Origin: Manduca sexta
Lineage: Eukaryota; Arthropoda; Insecta; Lepidoptera; Sphingidae
Assembly (NCBI RefSeq): GCF_014839805.1
Contig: NC_051139.1
Span: 1,054,001 to 1,118,000 of the forward strand
DNA: 64,000 bases
Direction: 5' to 3'
The stretch's first letter is position 1. Each line of letters opens with the position of its first letter. The notes beneath the pieces were generated by a model, which saw only the letters and a program-made list of their open reading frames with translations, ran no database searches and was not told the origin of the DNA. Made by a program: the position numbers and the translations under genes. This document shows, piece by piece, positions 46,892 through 58,000 of the stretch.

Positions 46892-47834
46892 CCTTCCTTC
46901 CCTAAACCTTCCTTCCTTCCTTCTTCCTTCCTTCCTTCCTTCCTTCCTTCCTTCCCCTTCCTTCCTTCCTTCCTTCCTTCCTTCCTTCCTTCCTTCCTTC
47001 CTTCCTTCCTTCCTTCCTTCCTTCCTTCCTTCCTTCCTTCCTTCCTTCCTTCCTTCCTTCCTTCCTTCCTTCCTTCCCTTCCTTCCTTCCTTCCCTTCCT
47101 TCCTTCCTTCCTTCCTTCCTTCCTTCCTTCCTTCCTTCCTTCCTTCCTTCCTTCCTTCCTTCCTTCCTTCCTTCCTTCCTTCCTTCCTTCCTTCCTTCCT
47201 TCCTTCCTTCCTTCCTTCCTTCCTTCCTTCCTTCCTTCCTTCCTTCCTTCCTTCCTTCTTCCTTCCTTCCTTCCTTCCTTCCTTCCTTCCTTCCTTCCTT
47301 CCTTCCTTCCTTCCTTCCTTCCTTCCTTCCTTCCTTCCTTCCTTCCTTCCTTCCTTCCTTCCTTCCTTCCTTCCTTCCTTCCTTCCTTCCTTCCTTCCTT
47401 CCTTCCTTCCTTCCTTCCTTCCTTCCTTCCTTCCTTCCTTCCTTCCTTCCTTCCTTCCTTCCTTCCTTCCTTCCTTCCTTCCTTCCTTCCTTCCTTCCTT
47501 CCTTCCTTCCTTCCTTCCTTCCTTCCTTCCTTCCTTCCTTCCTTCCTTCCTTCCTTCCTTCCTTCCTTCCTTCCTTCCTTCCTTCCTTCCTTCCTTCCTT
47601 CCTTCCTTCCTTCCTTCCTTCCTTCCTTCCTTCCTTCCTTCCTTCCTTCCTTCCTTCCTTCCTTCCTTCCTTCCTTCCTTCCTTCCTTCCTTCCTTCCTT
47701 CCTTCCTTCCTTCCTTCCTTCCTTCCTTCCTTCCTTCCTTCCTTCCTTCCTTCCTTCCTTCCTTCCTTCCTTCCTTCCTTCCTTCCTTCCTTCCTTCCTT
47801 CCTTCCTTCCTTCCTTCCTTCCTTCCTTCCTTCC
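46892..47834 (+). repeat. (CCTT)n tract, 943 bp
   Basis: A tetranucleotide tract, interrupted a few times before 47265 and essentially pure for the last 570 bp. At the left junction CCTAAA and CCTT units interleave (46892-46910). The minus strand is all purine, and its three long Gly-Arg-Lys-Glu frames are translation artefacts. True length is uncertain because such tracts are hard to assemble. Confidence 0.95.
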
Positions 47835-48251
47835 ACATAGATGTAACTTCACCATTAGGAGAAAATTTTGTGATGTTAATTTAAAAAAAAAAAAAAAAAA
47901 ACCTAAAATCGAATCGAATGATTGTGTCGATTGATTAATTAAACGCGATAAATGTATAGGATTGTTAATACATTTTATTTTTTACATTCTATGATTTTTT
48001 TCTCTGTCGCCTTATGCCTTTTACAACGGTTTTATTTAATTTACTTTTATCAATTTTAGGATAGTGTAAAAGAGCGAAACCGCTTTTTTACCTTTATACT
48101 TTATATTTTAATGTAGATGTAAACGATCTCATGACTTATTATAGAAAGAGAATCTACAAAATCTAGAAAGAGTTTATAATAAAACATGAATTTAGGAACT
48201 TTTATATAGTTATTATTATAGCTTATTTGTTTTACATGCTACTTAGTTTTA
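47835..48251. other. AT-rich stretch with an A tract
   Basis: About 18-19 consecutive A near 47882-47900, then ordinary AT-rich sequence up to the palindrome. No gene seen. Confidence 0.6.
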
Positions 48252-48680
48252 TACAGGGTCATTTTATAACCCTAGACTTAAATTTAACTGCGAGAAAGTC
48301 ATCTTAAAAGAAGCAGTTTACTATAAGTTATTCTAACCTAAGGTCATAAACAAAAAAGTAAAATTTTCAAACAAAATACATATTCAAATAGTCATTTTAT
48401 TTTTTTACACACCCTTTTGCCACTACTACTATACTAGAATTCGTCGGAGCGGCAACATCCCACACAGTCATTGATAATATTATGCTCACGCACACGAACA
48501 AGTGATGCACACTCGGAGCGCAAGGGTAGTTCGTCGCACCGCGCGCGCCGCGCCGCAACCGAACAGCTGATGTCGTCGCTTTAACTACCTAGGGTTTTGT
48601 GTCGTGCCACATCACTCAATCATCAATTAGACCAGCAGCGACGACGCTACGCCGACGTTACAAAAAGACACATACCTTAA

Positions 48681-48840
48681 TATCATTATCATCATCAGCC
48701 ACATAAAGTCCACTGTTGAACATAGGCCTCCCCTAAAGATTTCCAGACGGACCTGTCGAAAGCTGCCTGCATCCAATGTGTTCCCGCGACGTTTATCAAG
48801 TCGTTTGTCCACCTTACAGGTGGACATCCAACGCCAACAT
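48681..48840 (-). mobile_element. RTE LINE 3' end inside left arm
   Basis: In reverse this encodes the end of an RTE-type ORF (PVRWTNDLINVAGTHWMQAA, DRSVWKSLG) and finishes with GATGATGATAATGATA, the short-repeat tail typical of RTE LINEs. The mirror copy lies at 54462-54621. Confidence 0.7.
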
Positions 48841-49220
48841 AAACATCACGCACTAATCATCACATTTCATTAGAACAATATTTTCTATGCTCAAACTATC
48901 ATCATAAGCAAACGACACTAATCAAATAACCACAACTGCATAAGTTAGGTACACATAACACATGATTTCCGTAATTTTAAAGTGGTTTCATTCTTTTAAA
49001 TCAAAACACACACATTCTATTGTAGGTAGTTCATCCATTTTAGTAGATAAGTAGGTATAATAAATACGTTCAACGGTTAGATTTGTAACACTCATAACAA
49101 TAAAATATCATTCTTCAAGTCTGGCATATCACGCGAACAATTAATAACGAAGTTACAATCTTGATAATAATTAGGTAATGTGATAGTTTGAGGTAAAAAT
49201 GTCGAGCTACGGGATACGTC

Positions 49221-49256
49221 GCGGCCCGGCGCGGCGCGGCGCGGCGCGGCGCGGCG
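49221..49256 (+). repeat. (GCGGC)n run in left arm
   Basis: About six GCGGC units. The right-arm counterpart (54057-54077) is shorter, so the unit number differs between arms. Confidence 0.75.
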
Positions 49257-49390
49257 TCCCAATAGGTATCTTAACATGTTTTCAAAATAGTAAATGCGTT
49301 TACCAATACCTAATGATGATTTGTAGATTGCTTGTTCCTTTAAAAGTTGTTTCATACTTCAAAGTATTTTTAATACATTTAATTTGTGAC

Positions 49391-49490
49391 TACCTCGGTG
49401 CCGCAGTTGTATTATAGTACGGATGCTTTGCTAAGATCACGGGATCGAATCCCGGGTCGGACAAAATGATATTAGATTTTTCCATTCAGT
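49391..49490 (+). mobile_element. tRNA-like SINE head in left arm
   Basis: TACCTCGGTGCCGCAGTTGT resembles a tRNA 5' half with A box. CACGGGATCGAATCCCGGGT supplies a good B box, followed by the SINE body start (ATTAGATTTTTCCATTCAGT). The 3' part of the SINE is missing. The mirror copy is at 53837-53935. Confidence 0.6.
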
Positions 49491-49768
49491 ACCAATCGCA
49501 AATTCATAAATCCACATTAAAATCGTAATGACAGCCTCCGATAGAAACATAATCAATAGATTGTGATTAGTTCTGTTTCGCGTACGCGTCAACGATGCAA
49601 CTTCGCGATCGTAAAATATTCAAAATGACAAAAAATATTTCTAAAAATAGACTCTATTTTATACGTGTTAAGGTCGCATTTAGGGGACCACTTTAAATTT
49701 CTTTGTGCCTTACCGACCAACACGCGACACACGAGTTTAGCGAATTCCACAAATGTAGTAGTCTGGAG

Positions 49769-50217
49769 TAGTGTTGCCTGATGTCCCGATTTGCGCGGGA
49801 CTTCCCGATTTTCAGAGTTCTGGGGACGTGACCCGTTTTGCACCAATAAAATTATTAAAACCATTAAGTATTATGAAAAATTGAACTATGCATTCATCAC
49901 TGTGTTGAGTGGGACAATGCAATCAAAATAGCAAGTGTCATCTCAGTAGCGCTGAAGGTACAGTTTTGTTTTATTCTTTTGCTTAGAGATGCGACTACCC
50001 GGCGGTCTGTGCTTCGATGTTAAAACAGAAATCCAAATTAAAACGCAACTTTAGCATGACTTGCAGTGATATTTTTTGTAAAACGCAATACATAAAACTT
50101 AAATTTAAAAAAAATTCTTTTTTTTTTTTTTTTTTTTTTTTATGTCCCGATCTACAACACTAAATCTCGATTTGTTTTACCTTCTTGATTTTAAACAAAT
50201 TGACCCTGGCAACACTA
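49769..50217 (+). mobile_element. hAT-type MITE in left arm with 8-bp TSD
   Basis: It starts TAGTGTTGCC and ends GGCAACACTA, a perfect 10-bp inverted repeat. The flanks GTCTGGAG at 49761-49768 and 50218-50225 form an exact 8-bp target duplication, the signature of hAT elements. It is 449 bp long with no transposase. The same element with the same duplication is present in the right arm. Confidence 0.85.
50118..50141 (+). repeat. Poly(T), 24 bases (left arm)
   Basis: It lies inside the hAT-type MITE. The right-arm equivalent (53188-53204) has 17 bases. Confidence 0.85.
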
Positions 50218-50531
50218 GTCTGGAGGTACACGATATTTGACGAGCCAGAGTTTTACAATTAACACGTGCCCTCGCAGTGCAAACTTTTTTTTATTATTAC
50301 CTTATTGTGCAATATCTTGTTTATTTTATACCCTGTATGCCTATTGAAAATGAATGACTGAATCCAAAATCTCTATTATACTTTATTACTTAAAATAATG
50401 TTTCAAAAATACTAAAATATTGCTGTGTATTATTTTAATTAAGTAGACTTTTCATTAATAATTTCATCATAAATCAGTACTTATTTTATTTCGTAATAAA
50501 TTGTGTGTTAAATCTGTTAGAACATCATGTA

Positions 50532-50533
<2 letters not shown>

Positions 50534-50567
<34 letters not shown>
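50534..50567 (+). repeat. Poly(A), 34 bases (left arm)
   Basis: The right-arm equivalent near 52782-52789 has only 8 bases. Confidence 0.85.
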
Positions 50568-50570
<3 letters not shown>

Positions 50571-50871
50571 AATATCAGAATTTTTGAAATGCTGTGTCGT
50601 TTTACCATGCTTTTTGGTAAAAAAAAGTTTATACTGACAACACTGCGAGTTTAGGCGAGAAAGAGTACGACTATTGTATTAAATAATCGCGCGCTCTTCA
50701 GACTCGGTCAAAGACTCGGACGCATTGCCATAGAGTACCTATCTAGCAAAGAAATGGTACAGAAAGCGTTATATGACGTTCGGTAATGTCTACGTAGTCT
50801 TCTTTTAGATATTATGACAAACCGAAGTATTAATGTTGGAATTAAAATAAATGTCGGAATATCATGTAGAA

Positions 50872-50874
<3 letters not shown>

Positions 50875-50921
<47 letters not shown>
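50875..50921 (+). repeat. Poly(A), 47 bases (left arm)
   Basis: The right-arm equivalent at 52469-52476 has 8 bases. The Lys-rich open frame through it is an artefact. Confidence 0.85.
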
Positions 50922-50924
<3 letters not shown>

Positions 50925-51353
50925 GATACCAATAGGTTTAAAATCTTGTAACTTTAGTAATTATGTAAGTAACTTTTTTTTTGGTAAGGAAACTATTTTA
51001 TTAACGAAAATAACGTTTATAAATTATAATTGACGAAATATTTTTTTTTTTTGTAGTAATCAATTATTGACTCAATAAACTGCTGCAACCAAGTCAGTGA
51101 ACGTATTGGGAGTTCATTTATGAGCTGACCTTCTGAACCCTATAGGTTCGGTAATAATATCATCAGCTGTGACGTAGTTCATTCACTTCAGTTAAGCGCG
51201 CTTAGAGACAGCGTGATCAAAAAACCTTAAATCTAAAATCGGGATTATTGACGTAAATATCGCTACTTATGAATAATATTTTGCACAGTGTTAGCAGAGG
51301 TCACCACGAACCTGTGGTTTCATTTAGTAACGCAATGTCGAAATGACCCTGTA

Positions 51354-52052
51354 TATATTTTTTTAATGTAAATTCCAAATTAAATATTACGCATAAAAGC
51401 AAATATGCCTATATTGTTCCTGAATAAAGGTGAATGAAACTTCGCCAGTTTACGGCAACGAACAAACGCGCTGGAGCCGGGGAGAGAGGGCGATAGTGCC
51501 GCTTCGGTCGGTTTACTAAGTTCTGCCCTATGCGTGTCGGGGTAATAATGAGACGTTACACGCATATAAAATATCATAAACTATACAAAACTAGGTTTAA
51601 CTTTTCTCTAATCATTTAATTTAGCTATTTGTAACACATGTTGGCGTAAGTGTTATCGAATGATCTTTGGCATTTAAAAAAAAATTTTGCTGATTTTGGA
51701 TTTATTGCCCTACTGGTTAATTAAATTAGATTTCTTCACATATTATTCTGATATTGCAATTTCCCTTCTTGTCTCTGACGCGCTGAATGTTGTTCCTATT
51801 ACGTTACTGAAGCTTTAGAAGCGTTTACTTGATTAAAATAAAAAGAAATATTACCGAGTACAGAAACTATACAGACACCAAAAGCCAAAAGTGTCACAAA
51901 AAATATTTTATGCTAACATTAGAAATAAACAAAGAAAATGCCTTTTTTTAACTGATTATCAAGTTTCAATAAATATTATTTGGGAACGTTCTTGATTTGT
52001 ATAAATATTTTATACTTATATTTAGTCTAAGACTGAAAATTACTTAATGTTA
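51354..52052. other. Palindrome spacer, about 700 bp
   Basis: Single-copy sequence within this window, not self-complementary. A GC-richer part (51450-51560, AAGTTCTGCCCTATGCGTGT then CGGGGTAATAATGAGACG) may derive from another repeat. No gene seen. Confidence 0.6.
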
Positions 52053-53111
52053 TACAGGGTCATTTCGACATTGCGTTACTAAATGAAACCACAGGTTCGT
52101 GGTGACCTCTACTAACACCGTGTAAAAAATTATTCATAAGTAACCAATATTTACGTCAATAATCCCGATTTTAGATTTATGGTTTTTTGATCACGCTGTC
52201 TCTTAGCGCGCTTAACTGAAGTGAATGAACTACGTCACAGCTGATGATATTATCACCGAACCTATAGGGTTCAGAAGGTCAGCTCACAAATGAACTCCCA
52301 ATACGTTCACTGACTTAGTTGCAGCAGTTCATCGAGTCAATAATTAATTACTACAAAAAACATTTCGTCAATTATAAACGTTATTTTCGTTAATAAAATA
52401 GTTTTCTTACCAAAAAAGTTACCTACATAATTACTAAAGTTACAAGATTTAAATCTATTGGTATCGTATTTTTTTTAGATTCTTCATGATATTCCGACAT
52501 TTATTTTAATTCCAACATTAATATTTCGGTTTGTCATAATATCTAACAGAAGACTACGCACAAATTACCGAACGTCATATTATGTTTTCTGTACCATTTC
52601 TTTGCTAGATAGGTACACTATGGCAACGCGTCCGAGTCTTTGTCCGAGTCCGAAGAGCGCGCGATTATTCAATACAATAGTCGTACTCTTTCTCGCCTAA
52701 ACTCGCAGTGTTGTCAGTATAAACCTTTTTACCAAAAAGCTTGCTAAAATGACACAGCATTTAAAAAATTCTGATATTAGATTTTTTTTAATTACATGAT
52801 GTTCTAACAGATTTAACACACAATTGTATTACAAAATAAAATAAGTAATGATTTATGATGAAATAATTAATGAAAAGTCTACCTTATTAAAATAATACAC
52901 AGCAATATTTTAGTATTTTTGAAACATTATTTTAAGTAATAAAGTATAATAGAGATTTTGGATTCAGTCATTCATTTTCAATAGGCATACAGGGTATAAA
53001 ATAAACAAGATATTGCACAATAAGGTAATAATAAAAAAAAGTTTGGTAACACTGCGAAGGCACGTGTTAATTGTAAAACTCTGGCTCGTCAAATATCGTG
53101 TACCTCCAGAC

Positions 53112-53556
53112 TAGTGTTGCCAGGGTCAATTTGTTTAAAATCAAGAAGGTAAAACAAATCGAGATTTAGTGTTGTAGATCGGGACATAAAAAAAAAAAAA
53201 AAAACAAGAATTTTTTTTAAATTTAAGTTTTATGTATTGCGTTTTACAAAAAATATCACTGCAAGTCATGCTAAAGTTGCGTTTTAATTTGGATTTCTGT
53301 TTTAACATCGAAGCACAGACCGCCGGGTAGTCGCATCTCTAAGCAAAAGAATAAAACAAAACTGTACCTTCAGCGCTACTGAGATGACACTTGCTATTTT
53401 GATTGCATTGTCCCACTCAACACAGTGATGAATGCATAGTTCATTTTTTCATAATACTTAATGGTTTTAATAATTTTATTGGTGCAAAACGGGTCACGTC
53501 CCCAGAACTCCGAAAATCGGGAAGTCCCGCGCAAATCGGGACATCAGGCAACACTA
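53112..53556 (-). mobile_element. hAT-type MITE in right arm with the same TSD
   Basis: TAGTGTTGCC...GGCAACACTA is flanked by CTCCAGAC at 53104-53111 and 53557-53564, the reverse complement of the left-arm duplication. The MITE is thus an ancestral insertion shared by both arms. Confidence 0.85.
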
Positions 53557-53836
53557 CTCCAGACTACTACATTTGTGGAATTCGCTAAACTCGTGTGTGG
53601 CGTGTTGGTCGGTAAGGCACAAAGAAATTTAAAGTGGTCCCCTAAATGCGACCTTAACACGTATAAAATAGAGTCTATTTTTAGAAATATTTTTTGTCAT
53701 TTTGAATATTTTACGATCGCGAAGTTGCATCGTTGACGCGTACGCGAAACAGAACTAATCACAATCTATTGATTATGTTTCTATCGGAGGCTGTCATTAC
53801 GATTTTAATGTGGATTTATGAATTTGCGATTGGTAC

Positions 53837-53935
53837 TGAATGGAAAAATCTAATATCATTTTGTCCGACCCGGGATTCGATCCCGTGATCTTAGCAAAGC
53901 ATCCGTACTATAATACAACTGCGGCACCGAGGTAG
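53837..53935 (-). mobile_element. tRNA-like SINE head in right arm
   Basis: Mirror copy of 49391-49490, with ACCCGGGATTCGATCCCGTG carrying the B box in reverse and GCGGCACCGAGGTAGTCA the 5' end. Confidence 0.6.
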
Positions 53936-54056
53936 TCACAAATTAACTGTATTAAAAATACTTTGAAGTATGAAACAACAAGCAATCTACAAATCATCAT
54001 TAGGTATTGGTAAACGCATTTACTAATTTGAAAACATGTTAAGTTACCTATTGGGA

Positions 54057-54077
54057 CGCCGCGCCGCGCCGCGCCGT
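54057..54077 (-). repeat. (GCGGC)n run in right arm
   Basis: Shorter counterpart of 49221-49256. Confidence 0.65.
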
Positions 54078-54461
54078 GATGCATCCCGTCGCTCGACATT
54101 TTTACTTCAAACTATCACATTACCTAATTATTATCAAGATTGTAACTTCGTTATTAATTGTTCGTGTGAATTGCCAGACGTGCAGAATGATATTTTATTG
54201 TTATGTGTGTTATAAATCTAACCGTTGAACGTATTTATTATAACTACTTATCTACTAAAATGGATGAACTACCTACATTAGAATGTGTGTGTGTTTTGAT
54301 TTAAAAGAATGAAACCACTTTAAAATTACGGAAATCATGTGTTATGTGTACCTAACTTATGCAGTTGTGGTTATTTGATTAGTGTCGTTTGCTTATGATG
54401 ATAGTTTGAGCATAGAAAATATTGTTCTAATGAAATGTGATGATTAGTGCGTGATGTTTAT

Positions 54462-54621
54462 GTTGGCGTTGGATGTCCACCTGTAAGGTGGACAAACGAC
54501 TTGATAAACGTCGCGGGAACACATTGGATGCAGGCAGCTTTCGACAGGTCCGTCTGGAAATCTTTAGGGGGAGGCCTATGTTCAACAGTGGACTTTATGT
54601 GGCTGATGATGATAATGATAT
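54462..54621 (+). mobile_element. RTE LINE 3' end inside right arm
   Basis: It encodes CPPVRWTNDLINVAGTHWMQ and DRSVWKSLG, then a frame slip and the GATGATGATAATGATATT tail. Mirror copy of 48681-48840. Confidence 0.7.
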
Positions 54622-55045
54622 TAAGGTATGTGTCTTTTTGTAACGTCGGCGTAGCGTCGTCGCTGCTGGTCTAATTGATGATTGAGTGATGTGGCACGAC
54701 ACAAAACCCTAGGTAGTTAAAGCGACGACATCAGCTGTTCGGTTGCGGCGCGGCGCGCGGTGCGACGAACTACCCTTGCGCTCCGAGTGTGCATCACTTG
54801 TTCGTGTGCGTGAGCATAATATTATCAATGACTGTGTGCGATGTTGCCGCTCCGACGAATTCTAGTATAGTAGTAGTGACAAAAGGATGTGTATAAAATG
54901 ACTATTTGAATATTTATTTTGTTTGAAAATTTTACTTTTTTGTTTTTGACCTTAGGTTAAAGTAACTTATACTTAGTAAACTGCTTCTTTCAAGATGACT
55001 TTCTCGCAGTTAAATTTAAGTCTAGGGTTACAAAATGACCCTGTA

Positions 55046-58000
55046 TAGTAAACTCCAATCGTCGTTTCTTTGGTTTCAGATAAGATTATGCGATTTTTGT
55101 TATATATGTAATCATAAAATGTCTTTGGTTCCAGAGCAACCCAATATTGTTTAATTTAATGTTGGAAGTTCCAATAAACTGAGGAATTTGTCTTATATTT
55201 ATTGTATAAAACAATATAAAATTAAAAATATATTACATGGATAGGTATAAATCATAATTTGCGAGGGTCATGTATGGTCAGGTCGTCATACACTTTTTTG
55301 ATGATTTTTTATAAGTTTGCGTATGGGTCGAGACACTGTATCGAAAGATTATAATATTAATGATGTCTTTCAATAATTATTATAGTTATTGTTATTATTT
55401 AACTACAATTATAATTTAACGTAAGTTTTAATTAAGTATTTGCCATCTACTTTAACTAATGTAAAACCGTGTATTTTCTGCTTAGTAAGATCAATAAACT
55501 GTCTATTTAGTTTATTACTAAGGTGAAAGATGGCGCTGTTACATAAAAAATATCTATTTTTTTAATACTTGTAATTGACAATTATAGAAGTAATTTTAAA
55601 AATTATATCATTTAGAATTTAAATTATTAATTAGTGAATTTTATGTAAATATTGAGATGACTCAATTATATGTCACACATTTTAACTAGATGTCGCTTGT
55701 AACCGTTACAGATGAACAAAAGTTTCGAATACGAACAGTCTTTCCTTAGTTTCAATGCAAAATATTTCCTCTTAGTGAAAGTGGTACATGATATATGAAC
55801 ATGTCAACAATATTAATGTTTCTGTTAAATAAGCCAAGAAGTTGTATATGGTATGTACTGATGTAAATTAGTATTCAATTCAAACAATAGACAAAATGGG
55901 AAATAGTTTTCCCTAAGTATGTTTTATAAACGTGTTTTACCAGATTCTCATCTATTATGTTTCTTGCCGTTTAATGATTTAATAAGCACAAAGTAAATGT
56001 ATAATTTATCTTCATTGACGTCTGTGATGTGATAAACTGTCACTAGTACCATTGTACAAGTGTACCACTCTTACGTGGTACGGACACAGTGCGGCGCGGC
56101 GCGGCGCCCGCGGCCCGGTTGAAGCGGTGACGCCTAACGACAGAAGCCTCAACAAGGAAACATTCTCGCCCGTATTTTTTCCTGGCAAGGCTAACTACAT
56201 CGCTCGGCTCGCTTTATACGCAGTCGAACTTGAACATCGTGTTTAATTTCTTATGTAATAGTATTGAAATTTGTTTAGTGTGTATATTAGATGTTGCTTT
56301 GCGGAAGAGTTTACATCTCCGTATCAATATTTTTTTTTTATAAAATAAATAACGTGGCATACTAGTGCGCGCAAACGCACAAAATATTAATATTCGCATA
56401 GTTGCATATATTTTTTAAAATTTTTGTTTTAATTTGTTTACTCGTAAGTGACTGTTATTTAAACAATATTCATCGATATCGTTTTCGGCCACAGCAGCTT
56501 ATCGTGAGGATCAAAAACAATGGTTTTATGTTGTTTACGATTGCGTTTTTTTTCAATTGGCTAGACTTAATAAATACTGGGCTATAATCCACTTATAGAG
56601 CGTTAGCTAGGTCATCATTATTATGAAATAGTCCAAGAATTAAATATAAGTTGATAGAACAAAACGACACGTTAGCTATGTTAATCAAATAATAGAGTGG
56701 GCTAAAGATCCTGGTTTAATTGTTGGTAAAGCGATATCGAACGAGTTCTCGTGTTAATATGGTTTTAGAAACACCCGGTAGAGCGTGCACACGCGTGCTC
56801 GATGTTATCTGGTCGCGGGCAGTGTTCCGCCGTCAGGCTTTTCACGCAACAACCACAACATACCAATTCGGAGTTTATATGAAGTATAGGTTTACCATAT
56901 CACACTACATAATTAATGAGATCTTTGGGCAACAATACAATGTAAGTGGACTATAACGACACAAAACATATTAGGTATTCTACATTCCAGTGTGCCACAG
57001 ACATTTAGCAAACCAGCCGTCAAATCCCTCTGAACGAGTTAATCCTGGACAAAAGGTTTTAATAAAACCACACAAGCGAGTACCTTCCAGTCTACAACCC
57101 CTAATACACGTAGCTACACTACGAAACGATAAGTAACCGTCGAGTCATTATTTACACAAAATATCCCGTCCTAATACTGTATATCCGTGCGCTGAAAAGT
57201 GTATACTTCTGATACAAGTTTCGTTATGCGTATTAAAAGACTTTTAGGCGTATTCTAGTGTATTGAACCTCCAGCGGCGAAGCCAGGCAATTAGTATAAT
57301 AAGTGCAATTTGTAATTTGTCCGCAGCTCAGTGACCAGCAGTGAGTGGTCGTGATTGTCGCTGTTCAGCGTTTAAGATAACATCTGATATCTGTCGACAC
57401 CCTGACGGAGTCACGTGTGAGCTCCGCGGGGTCCGCACTCCTGGCCGCGCCGCGCCCGTTCTTGGTAACCTAATCACTGACCGTCCAGTTTTAATTGCTC
57501 GAACCAGTTGCACGTACGAGGAAACATACTTTCTAATTCTTGGTTACTATATAAATGTATGTAAAAAGGATGCTTAGATAACAGGTCAGAGTTGGATTAA
57601 CAAGACAATTGTAAAAAATGATGAATGTCCAGTGGCCGATCGTGCTTTGTTACCGCCTGTGGCGGATCCAAAATTTGCCATCCTAAGGTAGTGGATGAGA
57701 GCAAATAAAAAAGGTATTTTCAAGAAGTAGGAATCAGGCACGTGCCCCATAGCCACAGGCACATGTAACAAAACTTTTTTATACGTTTTATTTTACGCAT
57801 TTTGCCGCCCTCCCAAAGGTACCGCCTGGCGGGCTACCCAGCTCTTAGGTTTAATATTTTCTACTTGGTATCATGAGCCTATTATCGCCAAGACATTCAT
57901 TTGATGTAAGTAGCTTCCATAGCACCATTAAAGTTCAATGAATATTTTAATTTATGAAGACATTGATAATCGATTATGAAGATTAAAATATTAATTAACA

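Larger units (their letters stand above)
48252..51353 (+). mobile_element. Left arm of giant palindrome; probable 3.1 kb TIR element
   Basis: It starts TACAGGGTCATTTTATAACC and ends in the reverse complement of TACAGGGTCATTTCGACATT, so the arm has its own 13-14 bp terminal inverted repeat, flanked by TA on both sides. The whole arm is the reverse complement of 52053-55045, with stretches differing by about 1 percent (core) to 4-5 percent (inner end) by eye. It contains an RTE tail, a tRNA-like SINE head, a hAT-type MITE and three long homopolymers. It has no transposase frame. It could be a non-autonomous DNA transposon family or half of an inverted duplication. Confidence 0.8.
52053..55045 (-). 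mobile_element. Right arm of giant palindrome
   Basis: This is the inverted copy of 48252-51353. It begins TACAGGGTCATTTCGACATT and ends AAATGACCCTGTA, with TA at both outer flanks (52051-52052 and 55046-55047). It is about 110 bp shorter than the left arm, mainly because its homopolymers and GCGGC run are shorter. It carries the same nested elements in mirrored order. Confidence 0.8.

Noticed and set aside
46753..47855. Three very long minus-strand frames of Gly-Arg-Lys-Glu repeats
   Set aside because: They are the translation of the (CCTT)n tract, which is open in all frames. No gene context.
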